Below, piece by piece: positions 43,958 through 52,511 of a DNA stretch of 64,000 bases; position 1 is the stretch's first letter, and each line of letters starts with the position of its first letter. The DNA comes from Bdellovibrio bacteriovorus HD100 (GTDB taxonomy: Bacteria > Bdellovibrionota > Bdellovibrionia > Bdellovibrionales > Bdellovibrionaceae): positions 3,534,001 through 3,598,000 of the forward strand of contig NC_005363.1 in the NCBI RefSeq assembly GCF_000196175.1. Reading direction: 5' to 3'. Position numbers and translations under genes: made by a program. The notes under the pieces are model-generated. The model saw only the letters and a program-made list of their open reading frames with translations. It was not told the DNA's origin and searched no databases.

Positions 43958-45707
43958 AATTCAATACCTTAAGAATGGAGTTTATTTCCTTCTCTGCTTC
44001 AGTGATTTGAGATTCAATACCTCGTAAAGTCGTTGAATACTTGTCCCACCACCTCTCAAATTGAAGGATAATGGACTGGTCGACATCTCCCATTAATTCT
44101 CGAATCTTCTCTTTTGAATCTATTTCCTTTTTAAATACGTAATAATCTCTATCTCTTTCATCAAATATAATTGAAATATCAAACCCATCGATGATGTCTT
44201 GGATATAACCATCTTCGATTTCACGCCTGGGTATTCCACCATGAAGTATTGCCTTCACATCAAATATTTCAGGCGGTGGAGATGTATCAGCATATCGACG
44301 GATATTGAGATTAAACTCATTGTCCTCAATATCCCGAACGTCAACTACACGGGAAAAATGCTTCTCTTCGTGTCGATATAAATTCTCTGTCTTAAATTCT
44401 TTGAAATTTTTAACTATGTGATCAATGTCACTAACTCTAAGCTTATTTTGATTCTTACCCTCTTGGAATTCAAGATCTGCATTTATAAATAGAACTTTTC
44501 CTTTCCGCTCTACGGGTTTGTTCTTATTTAAAACCATAATCGCAGCAGGAATACCTGTTCCAAAAAATAGGTTAGTAGGTAAACCAATTACAGCCTCCAA
44601 AAGATCACCCTTTAGTACATCAGTGCCTTTAATTATACCTTCTCTAATTTTTTGCTCAGATGAACCTCTGAAGAGTACGCCGTGTGGCAATACAACTGCG
44701 GCCTTACCATTTTCATTTAATGAAGCGATCATGTGTTGAACGAATGCAAGTTCACCGTAGCTTTGCGGTGGTATGCCATAAGAAAATCTATCATAAGGAT
44801 CATTTTTAGCTTCTTCAATACCCCATTTTTCAAGACTAAATGGAGGATTTGCGACAACGATATCGAACTTCATTATTGTATCATCTTCAAGATGAAGCGG
44901 ACTTCTAATAGTGTCGCCGTTTTCTATCACTGATCGGTCAAATCCATGGAGAAACATATTCATTTTTGCTAAGGCCCAGGTAGCTCCAGTAATTTCCTGG
45001 CCATAGATTTGAAAATCATTTTCACCTTTTTTGGTCAACTGCTCTGCGCATCTAATTAATAGTGAACCTGAGCCACAGGTCGGATCATAGATTCTATTTC
45101 CCTTCTGTGGCGCAACGAGCTTTGCTAAAAGCTGAGATACTTCTGATGGAGTATAGAATTCGCCAGCTTTTTTCCCAGCACCTGCCGCAAAGTTAGCAAT
45201 CAAATACTCATAGGCATTACCAATCACATCAAGATCGCCAATATTTGACTTCCTCATGTTCAGCTTTTGATTGTTAAAGTCATCCAATAGATGCTTTAAT
45301 CTTGCGTTTCTGTCTTTAGTTTTCCCAAGATTCGCTTCTGAATTAAAACTTACATTTCTAAATACATTCTCAAGTTTTTCTTTATTCGCTTTTTCTATCT
45401 TCTCTAATGCAATATCGATTATCTCACCAATGTTCTTTTCTTCCTTTTGCGCATAGATATCTTTGAAGTGACATCCAACTGGCAATACGAAGTTTTCTTT
45501 TTCCAAAGCTCGCTTTATTCGGGACTCATTTCCGCCAAATTGTTTCTCATACTCTTCATATTTTTCTTCATAAGTATCTGAGAGGTATTTAATGAAAAGC
45601 ATTGTTAAGATATAGTTCTTATATTCACCCGCATCGACAACGCCTCTAAAAGTGTCACAGGCATCCCATAGGATTTTATTTATTTCGTCTTGTGTAACTT
45701 TGCTCAT
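43950..45707 (-). CDS. hsdM: Type I restriction modification subunit HsdM
   Basis: 585 residues. N-terminal HsdM domain to about 150, then N6-adenine methylase: FYTPSEVSQLLAKLV, YDPTCGSGSLLIRCAE (SAM site), and the catalytic NPPF in VVANPPFSLEKWG. Followed by AVVLPHGVLFRG. A C-terminal helical region mediates HsdS contact. Methylates adenine in the HsdS target. ATG overlaps the SIR2-like gene's stop by four bases. Confidence 0.97.
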   Translation of the reverse strand: MSKVTQDEINKILWDACDTFRGVVDAGEYKNYILTMLFIKYLSDTYEEKYEEYEKQFGGNESRIKRALEKENFVLPVGCHFKDIYAQKEEKNIGEIIDIALEKIEKANKEKLENVFRNVSFNSEANLGKTKDRNARLKHLLDDFNNQKLNMRKSNIGDLDVIGNAYEYLIANFAAGAGKKAGEFYTPSEVSQLLAKLVAPQKGNRIYDPTCGSGSLLIRCAEQLTKKGENDFQIYGQEITGATWALAKMNMFLHGFDRSVIENGDTIRSPLHLEDDTIMKFDIVVANPPFSLEKWGIEEAKNDPYDRFSYGIPPQSYGELAFVQHMIASLNENGKAAVVLPHGVLFRGSSEQKIREGIIKGTDVLKGDLLEAVIGLPTNLFFGTGIPAAIMVLNKNKPVERKGKVLFINADLEFQEGKNQNKLRVSDIDHIVKNFKEFKTENLYRHEEKHFSRVVDVRDIEDNEFNLNIRRYADTSPPPEIFDVKAILHGGIPRREIEDGYIQDIIDGFDISIIFDERDRDYYVFKKEIDSKEKIRELMGDVDQSIILQFERWWDKYSTTLRGIESQITEAEKEINSILKVLNYE

Positions 45708-46798
45708 AAAATTCCTTCAAATTTCAATTTTATATAATTTAAAATTAGTTCAACTTGTTCGTATCTTTCAGCTTCAAACCAAATGGGGAAAATATTGGCC
45801 TCGACAAGCTCTTTTTCGCGTTGATTTCTTTTTGCTCTATCTTCTGGCTTCTGAAGAATAGCAAAATGTGTCGTAGTCATACCAAAATCTGAATTAATTT
45901 TTTTTAGTGTTTGAAAAGTACGGTCAGAAGTTAGGCTGCATCCCACAAACATCAAACTAAATGACTCAGTACAGGCTCTCAAAAATTTTGGCAAAACTCT
46001 TTCAAGATTTACAGAACCATTTTCGCCATATTTTGAGTCGTACTCATTCTTTGTGAGAACTCGATTAGCAGTCCCTTCAATTGTGCCATGGATCTTATAG
46101 ATAAAATTGTTGCCTTTTTTAACATGAGTCATCCAGTCGTCAGTTATTGCATCCAACGGCCTTGATTTTAATGCGTAAGTTTTTTCCAACACTTCATCAA
46201 AATTTGTCGTTATTACTCCATTAGTGAATATTGTTGGTAAATATTTAATTGGACCAACCACAGACTGTCTCAGTGTGAAAGAATGTTTGTATCGTTCGTT
46301 AAAACGAGGTCCAGTCATCTGTTCTAGTAGCAAATCTGCACAGTTCTCATAGTGCCCTTTACTTATAAGACTTTTGAACATTTCTAGATCTAATTCATTT
46401 TCTGTTGCTTGATCATTTAGAAATGAAGTCCATGTCGGCATTCCACAACTAACAGTCAAACCAGCTCCGACGAAGGGGACAACTCGTTTATTTTTTACTA
46501 ATTGTATTAGGTCGTTTATTCGATCTTCGTTAGTTTCCAATGATAGTATTTCATTGAACCTTTCTTCTAACGACATCTTCATCTGTTGTTTGTATTCGTC
46601 ATTATAGAAGTAGAAAAGGATCTGACTCGGCTTAACTTTATTCCCAGCAATGTTAATTTCGCCATATTCAGTAATATAAGTTTCATCAAACTGCGAATTA
46701 AAATCTGCGTGGCGATCATACAGATGTGATTTAAGTTGAGTTGCTAAATGCTCAAATTTTTCTAGTGCTATCTGTTCATTAAATTCATCGCTACTCAC
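45704..46798 (-). CDS. SIR2-like domain protein in the RM operon
   Basis: About 364 residues from a GTG at 46798 (GGAGG before it), overlapping the HTH gene stop; ATG at 46810 or 46891 are alternatives. Residues about 1-95 form an unrecognised N-terminal region. The rest is SIR2-like: VVPFVGAGLTVSCGMPTW (NAD site), GVITTNFDEVLE and YKIHGTIEG with the catalytic histidine, then FVGCSLTSDRTF. SIR2 domains in anti-phage systems deplete NAD. Placement between HTH and hsdM, with a four-base overlap, suggests a built-in effector. Confidence 0.85.
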   Translation of the reverse strand: MSSDEFNEQIALEKFEHLATQLKSHLYDRHADFNSQFDETYITEYGEINIAGNKVKPSQILFYFYNDEYKQQMKMSLEERFNEILSLETNEDRINDLIQLVKNKRVVPFVGAGLTVSCGMPTWTSFLNDQATENELDLEMFKSLISKGHYENCADLLLEQMTGPRFNERYKHSFTLRQSVVGPIKYLPTIFTNGVITTNFDEVLEKTYALKSRPLDAITDDWMTHVKKGNNFIYKIHGTIEGTANRVLTKNEYDSKYGENGSVNLERVLPKFLRACTESFSLMFVGCSLTSDRTFQTLKKINSDFGMTTTHFAILQKPEDRAKRNQREKELVEANIFPIWFEAERYEQVELILNYIKLKFEGIL

Positions 46799-46973
46799 TA
46801 GCCCCTCCATTTTTGACCCAGGCATCCACTTCGCTAACTTTAAACTTCCACTGCTTCCCAACTTTATGAGCAGGGATTTTTCCTCTCTCAAGCCAGCGAT
46901 AAACTGTCTCTTTTGAAATACCTAAATGGGCAGCAATTTCGACCACTGAAAGCCATTTTTCAGGTTGTTCCAC
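46791..46973 (-). CDS. Excisionase-family helix-turn-helix protein
   Basis: 60 residues. WLSVVEIAAHLGISKETVYRWLERGKIPAHKVGKQWKFKVSEVDAWVKN is the MerR/excisionase-like HTH_17 fold. Proteins of this type often head Type I restriction operons and are likely regulators, though related ones help excise integrated elements. First gene of the operon; its stop overlaps the SIR2-like gene's start. The 304-base gap upstream to ssrA is AT-rich and holds the promoter and an ssrA terminator. Confidence 0.88.
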   Translation of the reverse strand: MEQPEKWLSVVEIAAHLGISKETVYRWLERGKIPAHKVGKQWKFKVSEVDAWVKNGGASE

Positions 46974-47241
46974 TAAACCTCTCCAAATTTAAATTGTGTT
47001 TAATTATGACCTTAAGTTGTAGCCCATGACAAACAATGACTATAAAATACCAAGACTTATATCGGTAAGTTTAAATCTAATTTAGAATCAAAATAGAAAT
47101 GTAGTTACTGAGAAACTTGTAGTTCATATAAAACTACAAATGCATGCAATTCGAGAAATTTCGGGTAATTTCCGCTAATGTCTATCAAATACCTAGATCA
47201 AGCTTCTTCTTCGTATGTATCTGTTTATATTAAAAAAATAG

Positions 47242-47259
47242 AAAAAGCCCACAAGGGGC
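47242..47259 (-). terminator. Probable ssrA terminator
   Basis: On the minus strand GCCC-CTTGT-GGGC is followed by TTTTTC, about 20 bases beyond the tmRNA 3' end. The stem is short. It sits on the island side of the 12-base repeat. Confidence 0.6.
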
Positions 47260-47277
47260 AGTTCTATATTCGAAATT

Positions 47278-47623
47278 TGGTGGAGGCGGGGGGAATTGAA
47301 CCCCCGTCCGCAAATGATCCACGATAAGGCGCTACATACTTAGTCAGTGTTTTAGATTGGTCCTCGGGCTTCCACAGACAAAATCCCTAAGACCTCTCCC
47401 CCAGTAAATTTAAGCATGTCTGCTGGAGAAAACCCAACACGCCGAGGTCCCTAAATGACGATCAATCCAAGTGCGGAACCACCACAAGGTTGATCGTGCT
47501 GCTTAATTAAGCTGCAAGTGCGTAATCGTTGCCAATTACAAAGTGGACGTTTTTAACGAGGTCCTCATCCGCCCCGGTATGCTCCTTATGCTTCAGCACC
47601 CACGTCGAAGCCAGTACGCCCCC
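47278..47623 (-). ncRNA. ssrA: tmRNA (one-piece)
   Basis: 346 bases including CCA. The 5' end GGGGGCGTACTGGCTTCGACG and the 3' end GGGGTTCAATTCCCCCCGCC then TCCACCA pair as a seven-base acceptor stem (GGGGGCG with CGCCTCC). The tag reading frame ends GNDYALAA before TAATTAA; the resume codon lies upstream in the stretch encoding VHFVIGNDYALAA and is not certain. It rescues stalled ribosomes. Its 3' terminus is the repeat at the island edge. Confidence 0.95.
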
Positions 47624-47956
47624 ATAGTGTGTGAACACATCGTCTTCATTGTCCCTTAGTTTCGGGCAAATGAAAACCGGTTATCCTTCCCATTTGCACC
47701 CCTGTTTTCAACGATTAAATTTTTCGTGACGCAGGACTTTTGTCTTGCTTGGGTGGTGTCATCCTAACCAGATCCTAACGTTAGCAAGGGACAATTTACG
47801 CCAAACGGTTGAGATATCCACCATTTATGGGGCTATTCCACAGAGTTATCCACATTGTTGGCTGAAAAATGGGGCAAAACTGACACCAAAATTTAAGAAT
47901 CTTAAATTTATCCGAGGGGCTGTCACGTTCAATGACAGCCCTTAGATTGTGCAGAA
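47624..47956. other. Gap upstream of ssrA with DnaA-box-like sites and palindromes
   Basis: No gene seen. TTATCCACA at 47846-47854 is a perfect DnaA-box match, next to TATTCCACA. At 47889-47909 lies a 21-base perfect palindrome (10-base arms around A), and at 47917-47941 a hairpin GGGCTGTCA / TGACAGCCC that may end the TIGR02147 gene. The ssrA promoter should lie near 47630-47680, but no clear -35/-10 pair stands out. Confidence 0.45.
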
Positions 47957-49099
47957 TTAACGGAAAAGGTCGGCAGCGGACGCTGCAGTTGCGGCAAGAG
48001 AGCTCACATTGGAGCGTTCATTCTTCTGTTCTTTAGCGCTGACAGGGGCAGCCGGAGCCGCTGCTTGAGGAACCACCGGGGCTGCCTCAGCCATCATCAC
48101 CGGAGCCTCCACAGGGGTCGTCTCCACGATCGGAGTTTCAACCTGGATGTCCAAAGCCGACTTCATCGCTGGTGCTTTCACTGCAGATTCCACCGCGTTG
48201 GTCACCGGGAACAGTTGGATGTTCAACTGGTAAACTCTTTCGCCCTTGTCCTTCATGCGTGCGATTGAGTTGTCCTTGTGCAGGGCTTTTCTCATCTGGC
48301 GCAGTTTGAATTTGATCTCTTCAAATTCGGACTTGGTCAAAGAAAGAGTCAACGTACCGAACTCACGCTCGGTCGGCTGATCCTGGTACAGGGATTCAAG
48401 GCCCAGGTACATCAGTTGGGATTGCAGCTTGCGAACCAAAGCCACCGGGATTTCTTCCGGGGATTCAGTCAGGCTGCGGGCTTTTTTCAGTTCACCGGTC
48501 ACTTCGTCACGACGAAGATCGCCGGAAGTGATCAAAGTGGTCAGCGCATTGTCGATTTCATCTTCAGAAGCCTTGCCACGCAGAAGCTTTTTCAGCGTCG
48601 CTGTATCGAAAGACACACCGTCTTGATCGATCATGGCGTAAATGATCCACGCCACCCAGTTCGGAACTTTTTCCCAGGTCTTGCGATCGATTTCGCCGGA
48701 TTTCAGTTTCCCCGCCACACGGTGTTCGCTCAATTTCTTGAGGTACATGTTGCGTTCAGCCGGATCCATCGCTTGCGTGAATTGAACCAACAAACGGAAT
48801 TCTTCCGTCTGATCTTTCATAAAGCCCAGGGCTTTACCGAACTTGCCGATCATGTCGTCGGAAAGATTTCTTTTTCCTTCGATGATCATTTTCAAGTAAT
48901 TCGGGGATTTGATATTCGCAGCGGCAGAAAACACGGCATACGTGTATGCACGCAAAGAGCCTTTGGAAGCCTTACGTTTAAACAGATAGAAGTCCGCCAA
49001 GAACTGGCGATAGTTCATGTAATCAGATAATACGGGCGGAACTAGCGAACCCATTGAAATTTCTTTGCCTTTGCTAAACTCTGGCTGGCGGTTTTGCAT
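47957..49099 (-). CDS. TIGR02147-family protein with Ala/Pro tail
   Basis: 380 residues from the ATG at 49099 (AAAGGAGAACC before it). The core (residues about 25-310) matches the TIGR02147 family, which is abundant in Bdellovibrio: DYMNYRQFLADFYLFKRK, SPNYLKMIIEGKRNLSDD and LVQFTQAMDPAERN, then LTLSLTKSEFEEIKFKLRQMRKALH and VYQLNIQLFPVT. The last 70 residues are Ala/Pro/Val-rich and low complexity. A regulatory role is presumed by the helix-turn-helix-like N-terminus; no target is known. Confidence 0.85.
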   Translation of the reverse strand: MQNRQPEFSKGKEISMGSLVPPVLSDYMNYRQFLADFYLFKRKASKGSLRAYTYAVFSAAANIKSPNYLKMIIEGKRNLSDDMIGKFGKALGFMKDQTEEFRLLVQFTQAMDPAERNMYLKKLSEHRVAGKLKSGEIDRKTWEKVPNWVAWIIYAMIDQDGVSFDTATLKKLLRGKASEDEIDNALTTLITSGDLRRDEVTGELKKARSLTESPEEIPVALVRKLQSQLMYLGLESLYQDQPTEREFGTLTLSLTKSEFEEIKFKLRQMRKALHKDNSIARMKDKGERVYQLNIQLFPVTNAVESAVKAPAMKSALDIQVETPIVETTPVEAPVMMAEAAPVVPQAAAPAAPVSAKEQKNERSNVSSLAATAASAADLFR

Positions 49100-49197
49100 A
49101 GAAATGGTTCTCCTTTGCACTCAAACTAGTTCACCTGATTTGAATCCTCAAAACAAGCGGATTTGGCGCAAAGATCCTTAACTTATTGCAAGGCATA

Positions 49198-49223
49198 AAA
49201 AAAGGGACCCCTGATGGAGCCCC
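49198..49223 (-). terminator. Terminator after the secreted 298-residue protein
   Basis: GGGACCCC and GGAGCCCC pair through G-U wobbles on the minus strand and are followed by a T-run (A-run 49198-49203). Confidence 0.7.
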
Positions 49224-49257
49224 AATGCTAGAGTCTAAGTTTTAAAACGTTCAGTGA

Positions 49258-50154
49258 TTAGCGACGGGACAACTTCAAAGTCACCCCGCGAACATCCAAG
49301 TCCCCGCGAGTGTAAAGCACGATGCTGGAAGCGCTCTGACCGATCACAGCATTTTGCGGGTACACAGTCTGGCGACGACCGTAACGATCCACTTGGATGG
49401 TTTGACCCTGGTTGAAGCCGTTGATCAAAAGATCCATCAGCGCCACATTATAGACAGCATTCGCATCGATTTCGATCGCCTGGATTCTGTAACCACGGTA
49501 GCGGTTCATATCCAGGTACATGCCCAGATCCAAACGGTCATTCCCGTACAAACGACGGTTCACATACAACGGCACGTCGATTGTGCGCTCAGGACGACCT
49601 GGAGGATTGTATGAATCCTGCTCACGCAAGTTTACAGTGACGGATTCAAGCTGGGCATTGCCACGGATTTCTAGTTGTAAAGTGCGGATGTCTTCACCCA
49701 AAACCGCACGATACTGCGGGCGAAGCAAAACAGAACCTTGAGGAGAATAAACACTTTCCTCGCGACGGCCATCGGTCAGCAAAATGACTTCCGTGTTGTA
49801 ACCGCTGCTGCGGAATTCCGCTTCCACGGACTCAACAACATAACCACGATAGTTTTCACCGATCCCCGCCAACTGGCGAAGGTGCAAGGTTTCGTTGTTC
49901 ACACGACGGTTCAAATAGATGACTTTACGTTCCTGACGGCCATAACCACCGCCATTACCGAAGTCATCCCCCGGATAACCCGGAGCTGGTCCAAAATCAC
50001 CGCCCGGTCCGAAATCACCTGGGAAGCCAGGGCCGACATCTGGAATGGGAGCTGGGCCCGGACGAGAACCACCCGGCACGATATAGGCTTCAGCAGCAGC
50101 GGCGAATAAAGTAATAGCGGCAAACGAAATTAAAAGGCTGTTTTTTAGAGTCAT
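49258..50154 (-). CDS. Secreted protein with Gly/Pro-rich linker and beta-rich repeats
   Basis: 298 residues from the ATG at 50154 (GGGGGA before it). Signal peptide ends AAAEA. A Gly/Pro/Asp-rich stretch (about 25-75) follows. The rest is beta-rich and contains two related halves: VIYLNRRVNNETLHLRQLAGIGENYRGYVVESVE and VPLYVNRRLYGNDRLDLGMYLDMNRYRGYRIQAIE. This internal duplication suggests two similar domains. Function unknown; probably envelope-associated. Confidence 0.75.
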   Translation of the reverse strand: MTLKNSLLISFAAITLFAAAAEAYIVPGGSRPGPAPIPDVGPGFPGDFGPGGDFGPAPGYPGDDFGNGGGYGRQERKVIYLNRRVNNETLHLRQLAGIGENYRGYVVESVEAEFRSSGYNTEVILLTDGRREESVYSPQGSVLLRPQYRAVLGEDIRTLQLEIRGNAQLESVTVNLREQDSYNPPGRPERTIDVPLYVNRRLYGNDRLDLGMYLDMNRYRGYRIQAIEIDANAVYNVALMDLLINGFNQGQTIQVDRYGRRQTVYPQNAVIGQSASSIVLYTRGDLDVRGVTLKLSRR

Positions 50155-50246
50155 TATGTCCCCCAAGTGGTTAGAAAGTTCCCCCACCGACCCTTAAAGC
50201 AACCTGCGTACCAACCCTTTGGAGGCCAAAATGACCCTGAAAAACG

Positions 50247-50282
50247 AAAAAAGGGCCACTGACCTTGGAGTATCAGTGACCC
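50247..50282 (-). terminator. Terminator after the proline-rich lipoprotein
   Basis: GGGCCACTGA and TCAGTGACCC (one G-U pair on the minus strand) with a T-rich run (A-run at 50245-50252). Confidence 0.85.
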
Positions 50283-50321
50283 TCAACACATTAACCACCC
50301 TCGAAAGGGTTCTTTTAGGGA

Positions 50322-51680
50322 CTATTTCAAGTTGTCATCAGTAAGATCAACGATAGGTTTGATCTTACGCATGAACGTGATCGCGAACTGATCTTGAGCA
50401 TAAGTGGCGCGTTTTCTCATTTTCAAAGCCAAACGAACCTGACCCAAACCGTTGTTGGCGACAAGGCGAGCCTCACCGATCCAGTTAGCATAAGTCAGTT
50501 TGGTGTTGTTCAAAGAGATCAAATCCAAAGTGTCTTCCTGATCTTTCGCGATACGGGAAAGAGGAATGTTCACACCCGTACCCGCCTCAGGAGCCAGCAA
50601 CGGACCGGCGAAAGCCAACAACTCGCTGTTGCCACCTTTCATCATAACTGTGAAACCGGAACGGCCGTTTACAACTTCGAAAGAGGACATTTTCACAGAC
50701 TTCACTTTATCTTGAGTGTTTTCATTCAAGTAAGTGTTTCTCATGAACTCACGCAGAACCAGATACTCTGGGTTGTCAGAGTAGTTGCCTGGAAGTTTGA
50801 AGAACAAGTCAGCAGAAGAATTTCTGAACACGATATTGATGATCGCAGAAGTGGGGCTGGAGCCGATTTTCAAGCGAGCAAAAGTCGTTTCGCAACCGCC
50901 ATCCAGGTCCACACATTTCACAGTGCCTTCCAAAGCGCGAGCGCCTGTGGAACGTTCGCCGTTACCAGCGCGCACCGATCTTACAGGTGTTGCTGCACCT
51001 TCGCCGGAAGAACCTGCGACGTTGTATACCTTAACGTCATTGCCCTCTTTGATTTTCAAAGTGATGATCACATCACCAGACAAACCATCCACAGACATTT
51101 TCGCAGACTGAACAGAAGCCGCCGCTTCGTTGTTCAAACGACGAGTTTCATAGCCCACTTTTTCGTTACGAGCTCTTAGATAGTTCAAAAGCTCATCGGT
51201 GGAAGAAGAAGTATAAACCAGACCGTCCTCAGTCACGCCACCAGTCATACGTTTTGTCAGGTTGTCACGATTAAGACTGTTGGGATCTTTCTCGTTATAG
51301 TCACCAGGAATCACATTCGTGCCTGGAGCCGGAGCGGGACGAGTGCCCACCACTGGCGGCGGAGTCGTTGGAACCGGAGCCGGCGGAGGTGTCGGATTGG
51401 AAGTCTGAGGCGCCTCGGGAGTTTTTGGTGGAGGAGGAGGCGTCGGAGTTGTCGGCTGTTTACCAGGAAGTGGTTGAGGTTTGCCGGCATTAGGATCTGC
51501 AGGATCAGGAAGACCGCCACCCAATTTATCGTTGGTGTCGCTTGTCTTATTAGAGTCAGTTTGAGTCGCCTCTTTTTTAGGCTCACTGAATACGTCTTTT
51601 TTCTTACCACACGCAGTAAGAGACAAAGAAGCCAGCAAAGCGGCCGTAATGATTGTATGCTTGTGAAGCATTGGTAACAT
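50322..51680 (-). CDS. Proline-rich lipoprotein
   Basis: 452 residues from the ATG at 51680 (GGAGG before it). Lipoprotein signal ends LTACG. Residues about 25-130 are Pro/Thr/Lys-rich, a likely wall-spanning linker. The C-terminal 300 residues are beta-rich with no known domain; one disulfide may join the cysteines in VKCVDLDGGCETTF. An outer-membrane lipoprotein of unknown role. A terminator lies 40 bases beyond. Confidence 0.75.
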   Translation of the reverse strand: MLPMLHKHTIITAALLASLSLTACGKKKDVFSEPKKEATQTDSNKTSDTNDKLGGGLPDPADPNAGKPQPLPGKQPTTPTPPPPPKTPEAPQTSNPTPPPAPVPTTPPPVVGTRPAPAPGTNVIPGDYNEKDPNSLNRDNLTKRMTGGVTEDGLVYTSSSTDELLNYLRARNEKVGYETRRLNNEAAASVQSAKMSVDGLSGDVIITLKIKEGNDVKVYNVAGSSGEGAATPVRSVRAGNGERSTGARALEGTVKCVDLDGGCETTFARLKIGSSPTSAIINIVFRNSSADLFFKLPGNYSDNPEYLVLREFMRNTYLNENTQDKVKSVKMSSFEVVNGRSGFTVMMKGGNSELLAFAGPLLAPEAGTGVNIPLSRIAKDQEDTLDLISLNNTKLTYANWIGEARLVANNGLGQVRLALKMRKRATYAQDQFAITFMRKIKPIVDLTDDNLK

Positions 51681-51818
51681 GAGAAACCTCCAAGTATTCT
51701 TTCTATAAACCAATTCAGAAAGGACCTTTAGCAAGGCTCGGGCCAGATTTCGTCACCCCTCATCAGGCCTTGTATTTCAATACAGATAGGTTTTAGACTG
51801 GCTTTTAGAAGGAATTAC

Positions 51819-52511
51819 ATGCCTGTACAACAATTCGGCGAGCTTCTGAGCGACCCTAAAAAACTGATTCGACATATTCTTAAAGTCACCTTGATCGCCC
51901 TGGCCCTGGCTGGTTTGGCCTTGGTCTTCGTGGATCAACAAGCTTCTTTGTATTTTGCTGAACAAGAAGTCAAAGGCCTGATCCGCGCCCCGGCCCGCAT
52001 CCTGACGGACATCGCTTTGTCCGAGTACTATTTCGTGGGTTCTTTGCTGGTGTGGATCTTCTGCAAATGGATCGGCCCGCGTCTCAGCTTCCTGCAAACA
52101 CATCTGGACCGCGTGGACTACTATCGCCGCTGGGCTCTGAATTTCTTTGTGGCTTTGCTCGTGGCTGGCGTGATCACGCACATTATTAAGTTCACAGTGG
52201 GCCGTCAGCGTCCACACAAGACACCGGATTTCGATCCCTACGTCTTTGATCATTTTACGACTCACTGGCACTGGCATTCGTTTTCTTCCGGCCATTCGCA
52301 GGTGATCTTCACGGTGGCAACCATGCTGAGTGTGGCGTTTCCGCGCTTTAAATGGTTCTGGATTCCGTTTGCGATGCTGATTTGTCTGACCCGTGTGGTG
52401 GTGCATGACCACTTTGTCAGCGATATTATCTTTGGTGCCTGTGTGGGTTATGTCGGCACTTTGCTGGCCCTGCAACTGATGCGCAAAAAAACCAGCAACG
52501 GCATTTACTAG
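51819..52511 (+). CDS. PAP2-family membrane phosphatase
   Basis: 230 residues, about six hydrophobic segments. The three phosphatase motifs are present: KFTVGRQRP (K-x6-RP), SSGHSQ (S-G-H) and TRVVVHDHFVSD (R-x5-H-x3-D). PAP2 enzymes dephosphorylate lipids such as phosphatidylglycerophosphate, undecaprenyl pyrophosphate or lipid A. AAGGA precedes the start. The stop abuts the converging YgjP gene with no gap. Confidence 0.92.
   Translation: MPVQQFGELLSDPKKLIRHILKVTLIALALAGLALVFVDQQASLYFAEQEVKGLIRAPARILTDIALSEYYFVGSLLVWIFCKWIGPRLSFLQTHLDRVDYYRRWALNFFVALLVAGVITHIIKFTVGRQRPHKTPDFDPYVFDHFTTHWHWHSFSSGHSQVIFTVATMLSVAFPRFKWFWIPFAMLICLTRVVVHDHFVSDIIFGACVGYVGTLLALQLMRKKTSNGIY

Larger units (their letters stand above)
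37583..47289. mobile_element. AT-rich defence island at the ssrA 3' end
   Basis: The stretch is visibly AT-richer than both flanks. It carries a seven-gene restriction-modification operon and is bounded by direct 12-base repeats, one being the tmRNA 3' end. tmRNA genes are common integration sites. No integrase or transposase is found inside, so mobility may have been lost or supplied in trans. 37595-37790 holds no gene; it is AT-rich with short repeats (CTAGTCC twice). Confidence 0.6.

Noticed and set aside
37583-47289. Integrase or transposase inside the island
   Set aside because: None was found; the only recombination-like gene is the small HTH protein, which more likely regulates the operon.
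47624-47956. Replication origin
   Set aside because: Only one perfect DnaA box and one near match are visible, with no dnaA, dnaN or gyrB nearby.
50394-51179. 261-codon plus-strand frame
   Set aside because: It is antisense to the proline-rich lipoprotein gene and has no ribosome site or known domain.
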